A stretch of DNA of 64,000 bases from JBBDMU01 sp040905685 (GTDB lineage: Bacteria > Bacteroidota > Rhodothermia > Balneolales > Natronogracilivirgulaceae): contig JBBDRB010000101.1 in assembly GCA_040905685.1 (NCBI GenBank), positions 1 through 64,000 on the forward strand. Reading direction: 5' to 3'. Within the stretch, counting starts at the first letter, position 1, and every line of letters begins with the position of its first letter. The position numbers were made by a program, and so were the translations under genes. This document shows, in pieces, positions 44,926 to 53,222 of the stretch. Under the pieces are notes generated by a model that did not search any database, was not told the origin of the DNA, and saw only the letters and a list, made by a program, of their open reading frames with translations.

Positions 44926-46434
44926 CTATCCGCTTTTGCTTAGGAGGCGGTTAGCCATTTTGGTTAAATCAAAAAGCCTGCTTTTATCTACATTTTGAAG
45001 CATTTCCGGGGTATATCTCCACAACCAGTTTCCTTCGACCGTCCCGGGAAAGTTCATCCGGTGCTCCGAAGAAAGACCCATCAGATCCTGCATCGTGAAA
45101 ATAGCCTGATCACACACAGAAAGCATGGCCAGCCGGATCAAAGCCCAGTTTATATCACTTCCGTCGGTCTGCAGGTATTGGCGGGCATGGTGTTTTTCTA
45201 CCCCGCCTGCCTGATGATACCAACCGATGGTTGTATCATTGTCATGGGTGCCCGTATAGACCACAAAATTGTCGGATTTATAATTATGCGGAAGAAAATT
45301 ATTAGAGGCATCGCCGGAGAAAGCAAACTGAAGGACTTTCATCCCGGGAAAATTAAATTGATCACGCAACTCGTCTACGCTTTCTGTGATCACGCCCAGA
45401 TCTTCGGCAATGATGGGCAGACGGCCTAGTTTGTCATGGATTACCTTGAATAGTTTCTCTCCCGGACCTTTAACCCAGCGGCCATGCTGGGCGGTTTTGG
45501 CCTCGGCTTTGACCTCCCAATGGGCAACAAATCCCCGGAAGTGGTCGACACGAATGGCATCAAAGAGGCTGAACATTTGTGAAAACCGTTCAACCCACCA
45601 TGAGAAATCATCCTTCTCCATTTCCTTCCATTTATAAAGCGGATTGCCCCAGAGCTGGCCGGTATCGCTGAAATAATCCGGCGGCACGCCTGAGACGAGT
45701 ACCCGGTTTCCCTTTTCGTCAACTTCAAACAGGCTGCTGGCCGACCAGACATCCGAACTGTTGTGATCGACGAAGATCGGGATGTCACCAATGACCCTGA
45801 TGTTTCGTTCGTTGGCATAGGTCCGGAGCCTGAACCACTGATCAAAAAATTCATATTGCATCCAGTAATGCAAATCAACCGACGATGAAAGCCTGCGGCG
45901 GTATATTTCCATCGTATTTTTATCGCGGCGCACCAATCCGTCTTCCCAGGTATTCCATGCCCTTTTGTCAAAATGTTCCAGGCAGGCCATAAACAGTACG
46001 TAATCATCCAGCCAGTACTTATTCCCGGCTTTAAACCGGTTGAAATCATCCAGGACAGCCGCGCCGGCATCGGCATAAAAACGGGCGGAGGCCTGATGGA
46101 AAATGGAATCCTTGAAAGCATAAGCCTCTGTATAATTAACCTCCGTAGCAGGCTTTTTTCTGCCGGAATCTATCTCTCCATAGGTTAACAGCCCCTTATC
46201 AGCCAGCCTATCCGGACTGATAAGATAATGGTTGCCGGCAAAAGCGGAATAGGAGGCATACGGTGATTCCCCATATCCCGTCGGACCTAAAGGCAGGACC
46301 TGCCAGACAGATTGCCCGGTTTCGGACAGGAAGTCGATAAATTCCCGGGCCTCCCGGCCCAGGTCACCGATCCCGTAGGGGGAAGGAAATGAGGTTGGAT
46401 GAACCAGAATACCGCTGGATCTTTCAAATTGCAT
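44926..46434 (-). CDS. malQ: 4-alpha-glucanotransferase
   Basis: Disproportionating enzyme (GH77) that rearranges alpha-1,4-glucans. Visible sites are the N-terminal GILVHPTSFPSPYGIGDLG and WQVLPLGPTGYGESPY, the catalytic nucleophile region DAIRVDHFRGF, the acid/base IAEDLGVI, and GTHDNDTTIGW. The 502-residue length is typical of the bacterial amylomaltase type without N-terminal starch-binding modules. It follows glgB by 48 bp on the same strand, forming a glycogen metabolism group with glgB and the glgA-like gene. Confidence 0.96.
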   Translation of the reverse strand: MQFERSSGILVHPTSFPSPYGIGDLGREAREFIDFLSETGQSVWQVLPLGPTGYGESPYASYSAFAGNHYLISPDRLADKGLLTYGEIDSGRKKPATEVNYTEAYAFKDSIFHQASARFYADAGAAVLDDFNRFKAGNKYWLDDYVLFMACLEHFDKRAWNTWEDGLVRRDKNTMEIYRRRLSSSVDLHYWMQYEFFDQWFRLRTYANERNIRVIGDIPIFVDHNSSDVWSASSLFEVDEKGNRVLVSGVPPDYFSDTGQLWGNPLYKWKEMEKDDFSWWVERFSQMFSLFDAIRVDHFRGFVAHWEVKAEAKTAQHGRWVKGPGEKLFKVIHDKLGRLPIIAEDLGVITESVDELRDQFNFPGMKVLQFAFSGDASNNFLPHNYKSDNFVVYTGTHDNDTTIGWYHQAGGVEKHHARQYLQTDGSDINWALIRLAMLSVCDQAIFTMQDLMGLSSEHRMNFPGTVEGNWLWRYTPEMLQNVDKSRLFDLTKMANRLLSKSG

Positions 46435-46482
46435 GGATCTTCTCTCTTCTTGATATCCTGAATTACCCGAATGGTTTTACCC

Positions 46483-48690
46483 TTACCCGGTAACCGGTTT
46501 GATTTTTAAAAACATGCCAGACAGAGGGGGGACACTCAATGTCAAATGCGCTGGTTGATTATGCCATTTTCCCGCAACGGCCGTCAGGTTATTATTTTCG
46601 ACATTACTGCCTCCGTAATAATGCGAATCGCTGTTGATCAGCAGATTGTATTTTCCTGTTTCCGGCACGCCAAATTTATAATTATGATGAACCTGGGGAG
46701 TAAAGTTGAAAATGCAGACTACAAATTCCTTTCTTTCTTTACTGTGACGCAGAAAGGCCAGGATACTGTTGTCGACATCCGAACCATCTATCCATTCGAA
46801 ACCCTGCCAGTCAAAATCTATTTCGTGGAGGGACGGATGATCCCTGTAAAAGTGGTTCAGATCCCGGATCAGGGTTTGAATGCCTTTATGCGTATCATAT
46901 TCAAGAAGATGCCAATCCAGCTGGGCGTCTTCCTTCCATTCGTCCCAGGGCGCGAATTCATTGCCCATAAACGAAACCAATTTACCCGGATGAGCATACA
47001 TATAGGTGTACAACAGTCTTAGGTTGGCAAATTTCTGCCAGGTATCTCCCGGCATTTTTGAGAGCATTGATTTTTTTCCGTGGACAACCTCATCATGGGA
47101 AAGGGGAAGGGTAAAATTTTCCGTAAAGGCATAGATCATCGAAAAAGTAAGCTGATTGTGATGATAACGACGGAAAAGGGGGTCAACCTCAAAGTACTTA
47201 AGGGTATCGTTCATCCACCCCATATTCCATTTATAATCAAAGCCCAGCCCTCCCAGATAGGTTGGCCGGGAAACCATGGGCCAGGAAGTGGATTCCTCGG
47301 CCATGGTAATTATTCCTTCGAATTCCTGGTTGAGTATTTCGTTCATACGTTTTAAGAAAGCCACGGCTTCCAGATTCTCCCGGCCGCCATATTTATTGGG
47401 TATCCATTCCCCTTCTTCACGCGAATAATCCAGATACAGCATAGAAGCAACGGCATCGGCGCGAATGCCGTCGATGTGAAACTTGTCGCACCAGAACATG
47501 ACATTGGATAACAGGAAATTGATGACCTCCGTACGCCCGAAGTTGAATATATGCGTGCCCCAGTCCTTATGCTCGCCCTGCCGGGGATCGGCATGCTCAT
47601 ACATATGGGTTCCGTCAAAAAGACGGAGACCGTGATCGTCTTTGGCAAAATGTGCCGGGACCCAGTCGATCAAAACCCCTATGTTGTTCCTGTGGCATTC
47701 ATTGATAAGATACATCAGGTCCTGGGGGGAGCCGAAACGACTGGTGGCTGCATAATAACCGGTCGTTTGATAGCCCCACGACGGATCATAAGGGTGTTCG
47801 GCAATGGGCAGAAGTTCAACATGCGTATATCCAAGATAGTTAACATAGGGGATGAGCTCAGCGGCTATTTCCCGGTAATTAAGAAATTCATTTGTCTCGG
47901 GACGGCGCTTCCAGGAACCCAGATGCAGTTCATATACCGCCATGGGCTTGTCAAAATTTTTAGAGCGGACGGTCATCCAATCTTCATCTGACCAGGAGAA
48001 TTGATCGAGGTTATTGACGACAGAGGCCGTAGCGGGCCGCTTTTCCGTATAAAAACCATAAGGGTCGGTCTTCTTTAACGGATGTTTGGCATTCGGGGAC
48101 AGGATCTCATACTTGTATTTGTCACCCTCGCCTACCCCCGGCAAAAATATTTCCCAGATTCCCTGCTCATAATGCCTGCGCATCACATGGCGCCGGCCGT
48201 CCCAGTCATTAAACGACCCGATAACACTTACCCGGAAGGCGGCCGGGGCGCAAACAACAAAATGCGTGCCCGGTACGTCATCAACTTTCTTTGGGTGGGC
48301 TCCCATCATCTGGTAAGCCCGCGTATGGTTGCCTTCTCCCCAAAGCTGAAGGTCAAAATCACTCAATAAAGAAGGGAAGGCATAGGCATCTATTTGTGTG
48401 TAGGCCTGTCCTTCATAGGGTTCAATACTGAAATAATATGTGAAAGGCTTTTTTTTGCCGGAAATAACCGCCTCAAAAAGGCCTTTGTCAGAAAGGCGGT
48501 TCATTTCTGCGGACTTCCGGCCTTTATTATAGACCAGATTAACGCTTCTGGCATGGGGCTGAAACGTACGTATTACATACTGTTTCTTTTTTTCTGCCGT
48601 CTCCTGATGAATACCCAGAAGATGAAAAGGGTTGTCATGGGTACCCGACCCTATGGCTTCAATGTCATTTTCGTTTAATAATTTTTTCAC
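46483..48690 (-). CDS. glgB: 1,4-alpha-glucan branching enzyme
   Basis: GH13 enzyme that introduces alpha-1,6 branches into glycogen. Of 735 residues, the first 220 hold CBM48-type N-terminal beta domains (FHLLGIHQ, GAHPKKVDDVPGTHFVVCAP). The catalytic barrel has VELLPIAEHPYDPSWGYQ, the nucleophile in GIRADAVASMLYLDYSR, the acid in TMAEESTSWP, and LSHDEVVHGK. The C-terminal beta domain ends near residue 735. It starts the minus-strand glycogen group, and a TAnnTTTG-like element (TACCTTTG, minus strand, 48770-48777) lies about 80 bp upstream as a weak promoter candidate. Confidence 0.97.
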   Translation of the reverse strand: MKKLLNENDIEAIGSGTHDNPFHLLGIHQETAEKKKQYVIRTFQPHARSVNLVYNKGRKSAEMNRLSDKGLFEAVISGKKKPFTYYFSIEPYEGQAYTQIDAYAFPSLLSDFDLQLWGEGNHTRAYQMMGAHPKKVDDVPGTHFVVCAPAAFRVSVIGSFNDWDGRRHVMRRHYEQGIWEIFLPGVGEGDKYKYEILSPNAKHPLKKTDPYGFYTEKRPATASVVNNLDQFSWSDEDWMTVRSKNFDKPMAVYELHLGSWKRRPETNEFLNYREIAAELIPYVNYLGYTHVELLPIAEHPYDPSWGYQTTGYYAATSRFGSPQDLMYLINECHRNNIGVLIDWVPAHFAKDDHGLRLFDGTHMYEHADPRQGEHKDWGTHIFNFGRTEVINFLLSNVMFWCDKFHIDGIRADAVASMLYLDYSREEGEWIPNKYGGRENLEAVAFLKRMNEILNQEFEGIITMAEESTSWPMVSRPTYLGGLGFDYKWNMGWMNDTLKYFEVDPLFRRYHHNQLTFSMIYAFTENFTLPLSHDEVVHGKKSMLSKMPGDTWQKFANLRLLYTYMYAHPGKLVSFMGNEFAPWDEWKEDAQLDWHLLEYDTHKGIQTLIRDLNHFYRDHPSLHEIDFDWQGFEWIDGSDVDNSILAFLRHSKERKEFVVCIFNFTPQVHHNYKFGVPETGKYNLLINSDSHYYGGSNVENNNLTAVAGKWHNQPAHLTLSVPPLSGMFLKIKPVTG

Positions 48691-48902
48691 CTGATCAATT
48701 TTGAGAAAACAAAAAAACGGTTTGAAGCAGCGTTTTTCTATGAATGTTAGCGGGTTGTAGTATTTAATTCAAAGGTAAAGACAATTTCCCATTATATAAA
48801 ATATTGTGATTAAGAAGATATGACTCTTCTTCCTTACCTCTTTATCTTTGTATTATTTGTTCAAAAGGATTTACTTTATGGTCATTAAGCCCTGATATAC
48901 TT

Positions 48903-49031
48903 ATGCATCTGCAAAAAATTGCTCATACAACGTTATTGAAAGCCGAGTTAGCTATAAAAGCCATTAAAGGTGAAAAATCGATAAACCAATGGAAGGACAA
49001 CTTCAATGGCCGGGCCGAAAGCTTATTTTAA
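48903..49031 (+). pseudogene. IS3-family OrfA-like transposase remnant
   Basis: A 42-codon frame reads LLKAELAIKAIKGEKSI followed directly by NQWKDNFNGRAESLF. Both parts match the helix-turn-helix segment of IS3-type OrfA (family pattern FKAKVALEAIKGEKTI ... QWKKQFLEGA), but about fourteen codons of the HTH between them are missing. No OrfB, terminal inverted repeat or target duplication is visible. It looks like a fossil; chance similarity is the alternative. Confidence 0.5.
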
Positions 49032-49170
49032 ATTGGTGAACGAAGGTTGTTTTATCAATAGTTCATTTTTTGATCAGGTTTTCCGGAATATAAATAATCT
49101 TGCCGGTCAAATTGGAGGCACAATGAGCATGAACCAAACCAATGGCACGGCATTTGCCACTGTTTTTTGA
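49006..49170 (+). pseudogene. Histidine-kinase C-terminal remnant
   Basis: A 54-codon frame ends in NNLAGQIGGTMSMNQTNGTAFATVF, which has the pattern of the last strand pair of HATPase_c domains in HisKA_2-type kinases (LVKQLGGTL......GT.F...F). The first 20 or so residues do not match. Its stop is 10 bp before the start of a receiver gene whose DIN-EGELDGID pattern is typical of partners of such kinases. I read it as the 3' stub of a lost kinase. It partly overlaps the IS3-like remnant in another frame. Confidence 0.5.
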
Positions 49171-49180
49171 ACGGCATCCT

Positions 49181-49555
49181 ATGAAAAAGGTATTAATAGT
49201 TGAAGATGACCGGATTCTGTCCTTCCTGCTCAGCAAGCAGCTGAAACGTCTGGGTTACGAGGTGGTGGGGAGAATAGCTTCGGGCGAAGAGGCTATCGAT
49301 TCCGTAAAAAAGGCCAACCCGGATTTCCTGCTGATGGATATAAACCTGGAGGGTGAGCTCGACGGAATAGACACCATGGCCCGTATCAGATCCTTTTCGG
49401 ATATTCCCTTTTTATACCTCACAGGCAACTCCGATCCCAACACCAGATTCAGGGCTGATAAAACCCGTCCGGTTGCTTATCTTATAAAACCTATACTCAT
49501 AAAGGATCTGAGTGAGGTTCTGTCTGCAGCCCTTAACGGATCCGCTTCACAATGA
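49181..49555 (+). CDS. Single-domain response regulator
   Basis: A 124-residue CheY-like receiver. I use ATG 49181 (MKKVLIVEDD) over an upstream ATG at 49142, whose additional residues do not fit a receiver. The phospho-acceptor is in LLMDINLEGELDG, switch residues in LYLTGN and LIKPILI. The sequence belongs to the group that pairs with HisKA_2/HWE-type kinases. The kinase seems lost: only a C-terminal stub lies upstream. It overlaps the following lipoprotein gene by 4 bp. Confidence 0.9.
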   Translation: MKKVLIVEDDRILSFLLSKQLKRLGYEVVGRIASGEEAIDSVKKANPDFLLMDINLEGELDGIDTMARIRSFSDIPFLYLTGNSDPNTRFRADKTRPVAYLIKPILIKDLSEVLSAALNGSASQ

Positions 49556-49905
49556 TGACCATGCAAACTGAGTTATTGAAAATATTACCGGTAATCGGCA
49601 TAATCCTGTTGTCAGGATGCGGCGTTACCGGCCAGGCAGGGGAAGATGCGGAGATCCGCAGCAAGTTGGACGAACATTTGCAGGTTGCCGTTGAGAATCC
49701 CAGCTCAGGTCCTCTTAATTGCTTCATTATTCTGACAAACGGACCTGACGCCGAAATTCTCCGGGAGCTTGAGGAAACCGGTCTGGAGCTTGTTAGCATT
49801 ACGAATGAGGTCCTGGCGGTCAGGGGCTTCGCCGAGGATCTTAAAAGAGCGGCCCGTTATGATTATGTAGAGTTTATTACCCTCCGCCAAATGGATTCTG
49901 AATAA
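49552..49905 (+). CDS. Small lipoprotein with inhibitor-I9/propeptide-like domain
   Basis: A 117-residue predicted lipoprotein: lipobox LLSGC with Cys23, counting from ATG 49552 (ATG 49561 is an alternative). The mature part (about 55-115) has the strand-helix-strand order of subtilisin-propeptide/I9 inhibitor domains: NCFIILTNGPDAEILRELEETGL, then SITNEVLAVRGFAEDLKRAARYDYVEFI. That likeness is by pattern only. It overlaps the receiver gene by 4 bp and precedes an OmpR-type regulator by 17 bp, so it is built into a signalling operon. A periplasmic ligand or protease-sensing partner for the sensor kinase downstream is inferred. Confidence 0.75.
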   Translation: MMTMQTELLKILPVIGIILLSGCGVTGQAGEDAEIRSKLDEHLQVAVENPSSGPLNCFIILTNGPDAEILRELEETGLELVSITNEVLAVRGFAEDLKRAARYDYVEFITLRQMDSE

Positions 49906-49922
49906 TTTATAAATGCAGCTCA

Positions 49923-50618
49923 TTGAAACCCAGACAAACCATATTACTTGTTGAAGACGAGATTGAACCGGCGGAAATGCTTTCCGGTTTTCTGGAAATG
50001 CATGATTACCGCATCCTGCTGGCTACCGATGGAAACCGGGCCCTGGATATCATTAAAAAAAAAGCAGGACAGATCAGCCTGGCCATTCTGGATATCATGG
50101 TTCCCGGAACAGACGGACGTGAAATATGCAAACATATCCGCAATCATCCGGTATTGAAGGATATTCCCGTAATCTTTCTGACGGCCCGCGATCAGGAAAA
50201 AGATGAAATTGCCGGTTTATCGCTGGGTGCCGATGATTACATACCGAAACCGGCCGGCCTAAACCTGATTCGGGCTCATGTAGAATCCCTGCTCCGGCGC
50301 CATCGGGGCCGGCAAAGCAATTGGATCAATTATGGCAATGTCTTTCTGGATACCGAAGGGGTTGAAGTCTATCTGGGTGAAAAAAAACTGGAGTTTACAC
50401 AGACCGAATATAAAATACTGATGCTGTTTTTCAGCAACCCCAGACGTGTTTATACCCGTCAGGATATTCTGGAGCTTATAGCCGACGAGGGAAAATACGT
50501 ATTTGACCGAACCGTAGATGCCCATATCAAGAATATAAGAATCAAACTTGGACGTGACGGAGATCTGATTAAAACCTACAGGGGGGCTGGCTATGGTCTG
50601 AATAAGGACCTTGTCTGA
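49923..50618 (+). CDS. OmpR/PhoB-family response regulator
   Basis: A 231-residue DNA-binding regulator. The receiver (about 1-120) has VEDE, phospho-acceptor in ILDIMVPGTDGRE, TARDQ and the KPA switch lysine. The winged helix (about 130-228) has FTQTEYKILMLFFSNPRRVYTRQDIL, DRTVDAHIKNIRIKLG and TYRGAGYGL. It starts at TTG 49923, 17 bp after the lipoprotein gene and 2 bp before the sensor kinase gene. An 11-bp-period direct repeat upstream of the haem operon (52049-52067) would suit binding by this regulator type. Confidence 0.95.
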   Translation: MKPRQTILLVEDEIEPAEMLSGFLEMHDYRILLATDGNRALDIIKKKAGQISLAILDIMVPGTDGREICKHIRNHPVLKDIPVIFLTARDQEKDEIAGLSLGADDYIPKPAGLNLIRAHVESLLRRHRGRQSNWINYGNVFLDTEGVEVYLGEKKLEFTQTEYKILMLFFSNPRRVYTRQDILELIADEGKYVFDRTVDAHIKNIRIKLGRDGDLIKTYRGAGYGLNKDLV

Positions 50619-50620
50619 TC

Positions 50621-52030
50621 ATGAATATCCGTGGTAAGTTATCCGTTACATTTATCCTGCTGCTGATATTCGGCGTGACCGCCGTAAGCAGTTATTCCAT
50701 ACTGTTTATCAGGGCTTTTTTGCTTGATGAAGGGGTCCGCCAAATGCAGGATGACGGCCGGTGGATGATCCAGACCATACAATACCTGCCCGCGGGAACC
50801 CAGTTCCCCGCCCGTCTTGACCAGGTAGGGCAGGCTATCCGCTACCATTTAGTTATATATGATGAAACAGGCATGCAACTGAAGGCCTCACCTGCCGAAC
50901 CGCCGGGCATGTATACGGGCATGCTGCCCGACTCCCTTATCCGGGAGCTAACAGCCACGGAAAACGAGGTGATCATGGTTAACGAAAAAGAGACGGATTT
51001 CATCTATGCATTCGCTCATTTGCCCCGCAGCGTTAACGAGGCTCATTATTTGCAGATCAGCCAGGCAAAAGATGAAATATTCAAACCTATTGCTACCATT
51101 CGCTGGATCATTTATACCGGCATGTTCATTTCTATAGGCTTGATCGTAATCGTCAGTACACTTTTTGCACGGTATTTATCCAGACCGATCGTGACACTGA
51201 ACAAAGCGGCAAGACGGATTGCGGAAGGGGATGTGAACTACAAGATCAACCTGAGGAGGAAGGATGAATTCGGAGCCTTGTCTGACTCCCTCAATCAGAT
51301 GGCATCCAGACTGAGGGAAGATAACGCGCAGCTTCAACAAATTAACGAGAAACAGCGCCTTTTTCTGGCCGATATCGCCCATGAAGTGCGGAATCCCCTT
51401 CATACGATTATGGGATCTCTTGAAATGCTTGAAATGAATGAACTGAATCCTGATAAACGAAAAAAATACCTTGCCAACGCGGCCAGTCATGCCGATCGGC
51501 TCAGTCGCCTGTTCAGTGATCTGATGACGCTGCAGCGTTACAGTTCGGATGAAAATTTTATTCGTGAAAAAGTATTTGATCTTTCCGGGATCACCCGAAA
51601 AATGGATGAATGGTACCGGGAAGAGGCTGATAATAAAGGAGTGGACCTGTCCGTAGACAAGCAGTCGCTCTTCGTTGAAGCGGATCCGGGGAAAATTGAG
51701 CAGGTGCTTGAGAACCTGATCTCCAACGCTTTGAAATTCACCGCGGAAGGGCATGTACATTTACGGTATGAGGAAGAAAAAGATAACGTGGTGGTAAAAG
51801 TAACCGATACCGGCACGGGCATACCTCATCAGCATTTGCCCCGGTTATTCGACCGGTTCTACCGGATGGACAAAGCACGGTCAAGGGACCGTGGGGGTAC
51901 CGGCCTTGGACTGGCCATCGTTAAAAGCATACTCGATGCCCATGGCCGGGAGGTGCACGTGGAAAGCAGGGAGGGCCATGGAAGTGAATTCTCGTTCAGA
52001 TTAAAAAAAGCACCGCCCCCGCCGGCCTGA
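50621..52030 (+). CDS. HAMP-domain sensor histidine kinase
   Basis: A 469-residue transmembrane kinase, partner of the OmpR-type regulator 2 bp upstream. Order: membrane helix 1 (about 8-30), a periplasmic sensor domain of about 130 residues, membrane helix 2 (about 163-186), HAMP (ARYLSRPIVTLNKAARRIAEGD), HisKA with LADIAHEVRNPLHTIMG, and HATPase_c with NLISNALKFT, DTGTGIP and GGTGLGLAIVKS. The sensor domain matches no family I recognise. The haem operon starts 77 bp downstream. Confidence 0.95.
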   Translation: MNIRGKLSVTFILLLIFGVTAVSSYSILFIRAFLLDEGVRQMQDDGRWMIQTIQYLPAGTQFPARLDQVGQAIRYHLVIYDETGMQLKASPAEPPGMYTGMLPDSLIRELTATENEVIMVNEKETDFIYAFAHLPRSVNEAHYLQISQAKDEIFKPIATIRWIIYTGMFISIGLIVIVSTLFARYLSRPIVTLNKAARRIAEGDVNYKINLRRKDEFGALSDSLNQMASRLREDNAQLQQINEKQRLFLADIAHEVRNPLHTIMGSLEMLEMNELNPDKRKKYLANAASHADRLSRLFSDLMTLQRYSSDENFIREKVFDLSGITRKMDEWYREEADNKGVDLSVDKQSLFVEADPGKIEQVLENLISNALKFTAEGHVHLRYEEEKDNVVVKVTDTGTGIPHQHLPRLFDRFYRMDKARSRDRGGTGLGLAIVKSILDAHGREVHVESREGHGSEFSFRLKKAPPPPA

Positions 52031-52048
52031 ACCAAAAGGAAGTAGAAA

Positions 52049-52067
52049 TTCACAATCCCTTCACAAT
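52049..52067 (+). promoter_or_regulatory. Direct-repeat operator candidate for the haem operon
   Basis: TTCACAAT occurs twice, at 52049-52056 and 52060-52067, with an 11-bp period. This is the geometry of binding sites for PhoB/PhoP/OmpR-type regulators. It lies in the 77-bp gap between the sensor kinase stop and the hemH start, with an AT-rich TATCTTTT at 52075-52082 as a possible -10-like element. Control by the adjacent regulator is inferred. Confidence 0.4.
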
Positions 52068-52107
52068 AGATCGTTATCTTTTAAAGAATTTTAATAGTTA
52101 GCTGAAT

Positions 52108-53217
52108 ATGAGTAAAGACCCGAAGAAAATCGGCATTGTGTTGATGAACATGGGTGGTCCTACTTCCGTTGAGGGAGTGCGCCACTTTTTGGAAAACCTG
52201 TTCGGGGATCAGGATATCATTAACCTGAAGGGTGGAAAGGTTCAGGAGCGGCTGGCAAAAACAATTGCCAAATACCGGTATAAAGGGGTTTCCGAAAAAT
52301 ACAGGGAAATAAACGGTTGCCCAAACGGATGTTCCGGCAGCAAATATTGCACTAATCGACAGGAAAAGGTTGTTTCGGATTGCTGCTCGCCGATCAACAG
52401 CCTGACCGAGCTTCAGCGCCGCACGCTTGAGAAGCAACTGAAATCCAGTTGGCCCGACCAGTTCGTCAAAGTATATACAGCCATGCGCTACTGGTTGCCT
52501 TTTGACTATGAGGTCATCAAAGAGATCTATGATGACGGAATCGGGCATCTGGTGCTGTTGCCTCTCTACCCCCAGTTCTCCTACACCACCAGTGGCAGCA
52601 GCTTCAGGAACTGGGAAAAGATTCGCCAGGAACAGGAGCAGCCTGCTCCCTGGGAGGAATATATTATCAACGAATATCACCTGAATAAAAACTACCTGGC
52701 AAGTTTGAACGACAGGATCGATGAAGGCCTGAAAACTCATTTCTCTGAAAGCGAGCGCAATAAGGTTCATCTTGTTTTCACCGCCCATGGAACGCCGATC
52801 AGTGAAATTGAGAAAGGGGATCCCTATACCCGGCATATCCGGGAGACGGTAAAAGGGGTGATGGACCTGCGCGACCAGAAAGAATCTTACTGGCTCAGTT
52901 ATCAGTCGCGCGTCGGACCTTCCAAATGGACGCAGCCCAATACGGAAAAGCTGGTATTCAGGCTGCTGGACTACGGCGTGAAATACCTTCTGATGGTACC
53001 GGTGGCTTTTGTCACCGATCATATTGAAACGCTGCATGAATTGAACATAGAGCTTCGTGAGGAAATTCAAGGGCGTGATTACCGGAAACTGGCCATAACC
53101 AAAGGCCTGAATGATCACCCTTTGTTTATGCAGGCTTTGCAGGATGAGATTACCCTTAAGCTGAACCATGTATTGCCAAAGCAAACGGATGCTAAAAATA
53201 CAATGAAGGTATCCTGA
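52108..53217 (+). CDS. hemH: Ferrochelatase with a cysteine-rich insertion
   Basis: Inserts ferrous iron into the porphyrin ring. The family core is clear: LMNMGGPTSVEGVRHFLENLF, YPQFSYTTSGS, catalytic His227 in FTAHGTP and Glu307 in VTDHIETLHEL. The unusual part is residues 70-93, where the short conserved GG-SP turn of ferrochelatases is split by about 20 residues holding Cys71, Cys75, Cys81, Cys92 and Cys93. Some bacterial ferrochelatases carry a [2Fe-2S] cluster, but with cysteines placed differently as I recall. It is the first gene of the haem operon, 5 bp before hemA. Confidence 0.94.
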   Translation: MSKDPKKIGIVLMNMGGPTSVEGVRHFLENLFGDQDIINLKGGKVQERLAKTIAKYRYKGVSEKYREINGCPNGCSGSKYCTNRQEKVVSDCCSPINSLTELQRRTLEKQLKSSWPDQFVKVYTAMRYWLPFDYEVIKEIYDDGIGHLVLLPLYPQFSYTTSGSSFRNWEKIRQEQEQPAPWEEYIINEYHLNKNYLASLNDRIDEGLKTHFSESERNKVHLVFTAHGTPISEIEKGDPYTRHIRETVKGVMDLRDQKESYWLSYQSRVGPSKWTQPNTEKLVFRLLDYGVKYLLMVPVAFVTDHIETLHELNIELREEIQGRDYRKLAITKGLNDHPLFMQALQDEITLKLNHVLPKQTDAKNTMKVS

Positions 53218-53222
53218 TCTAA

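Larger units (their letters stand above)
48691..49180. other. 490-bp degenerate intergenic region
   Basis: This is the only gap above 300 bp without an intact gene. Its left part is the AT-rich divergent leader of glgB. Its right part holds two protein-like remnants: an IS3 OrfA-like fragment (48903-49031) and a histidine-kinase C-terminal fragment (ending 49170). I see no RNA gene. A 6-bp stem near 48811-48832 is too weak to call a terminator. Confidence 0.6.

Noticed and set aside
52081..53184. A 367-codon minus-strand frame covering hemH
   Set aside because: hemH matches its family over the whole length with catalytic residues; the opposite frame has no recognisable domain and is a shadow.
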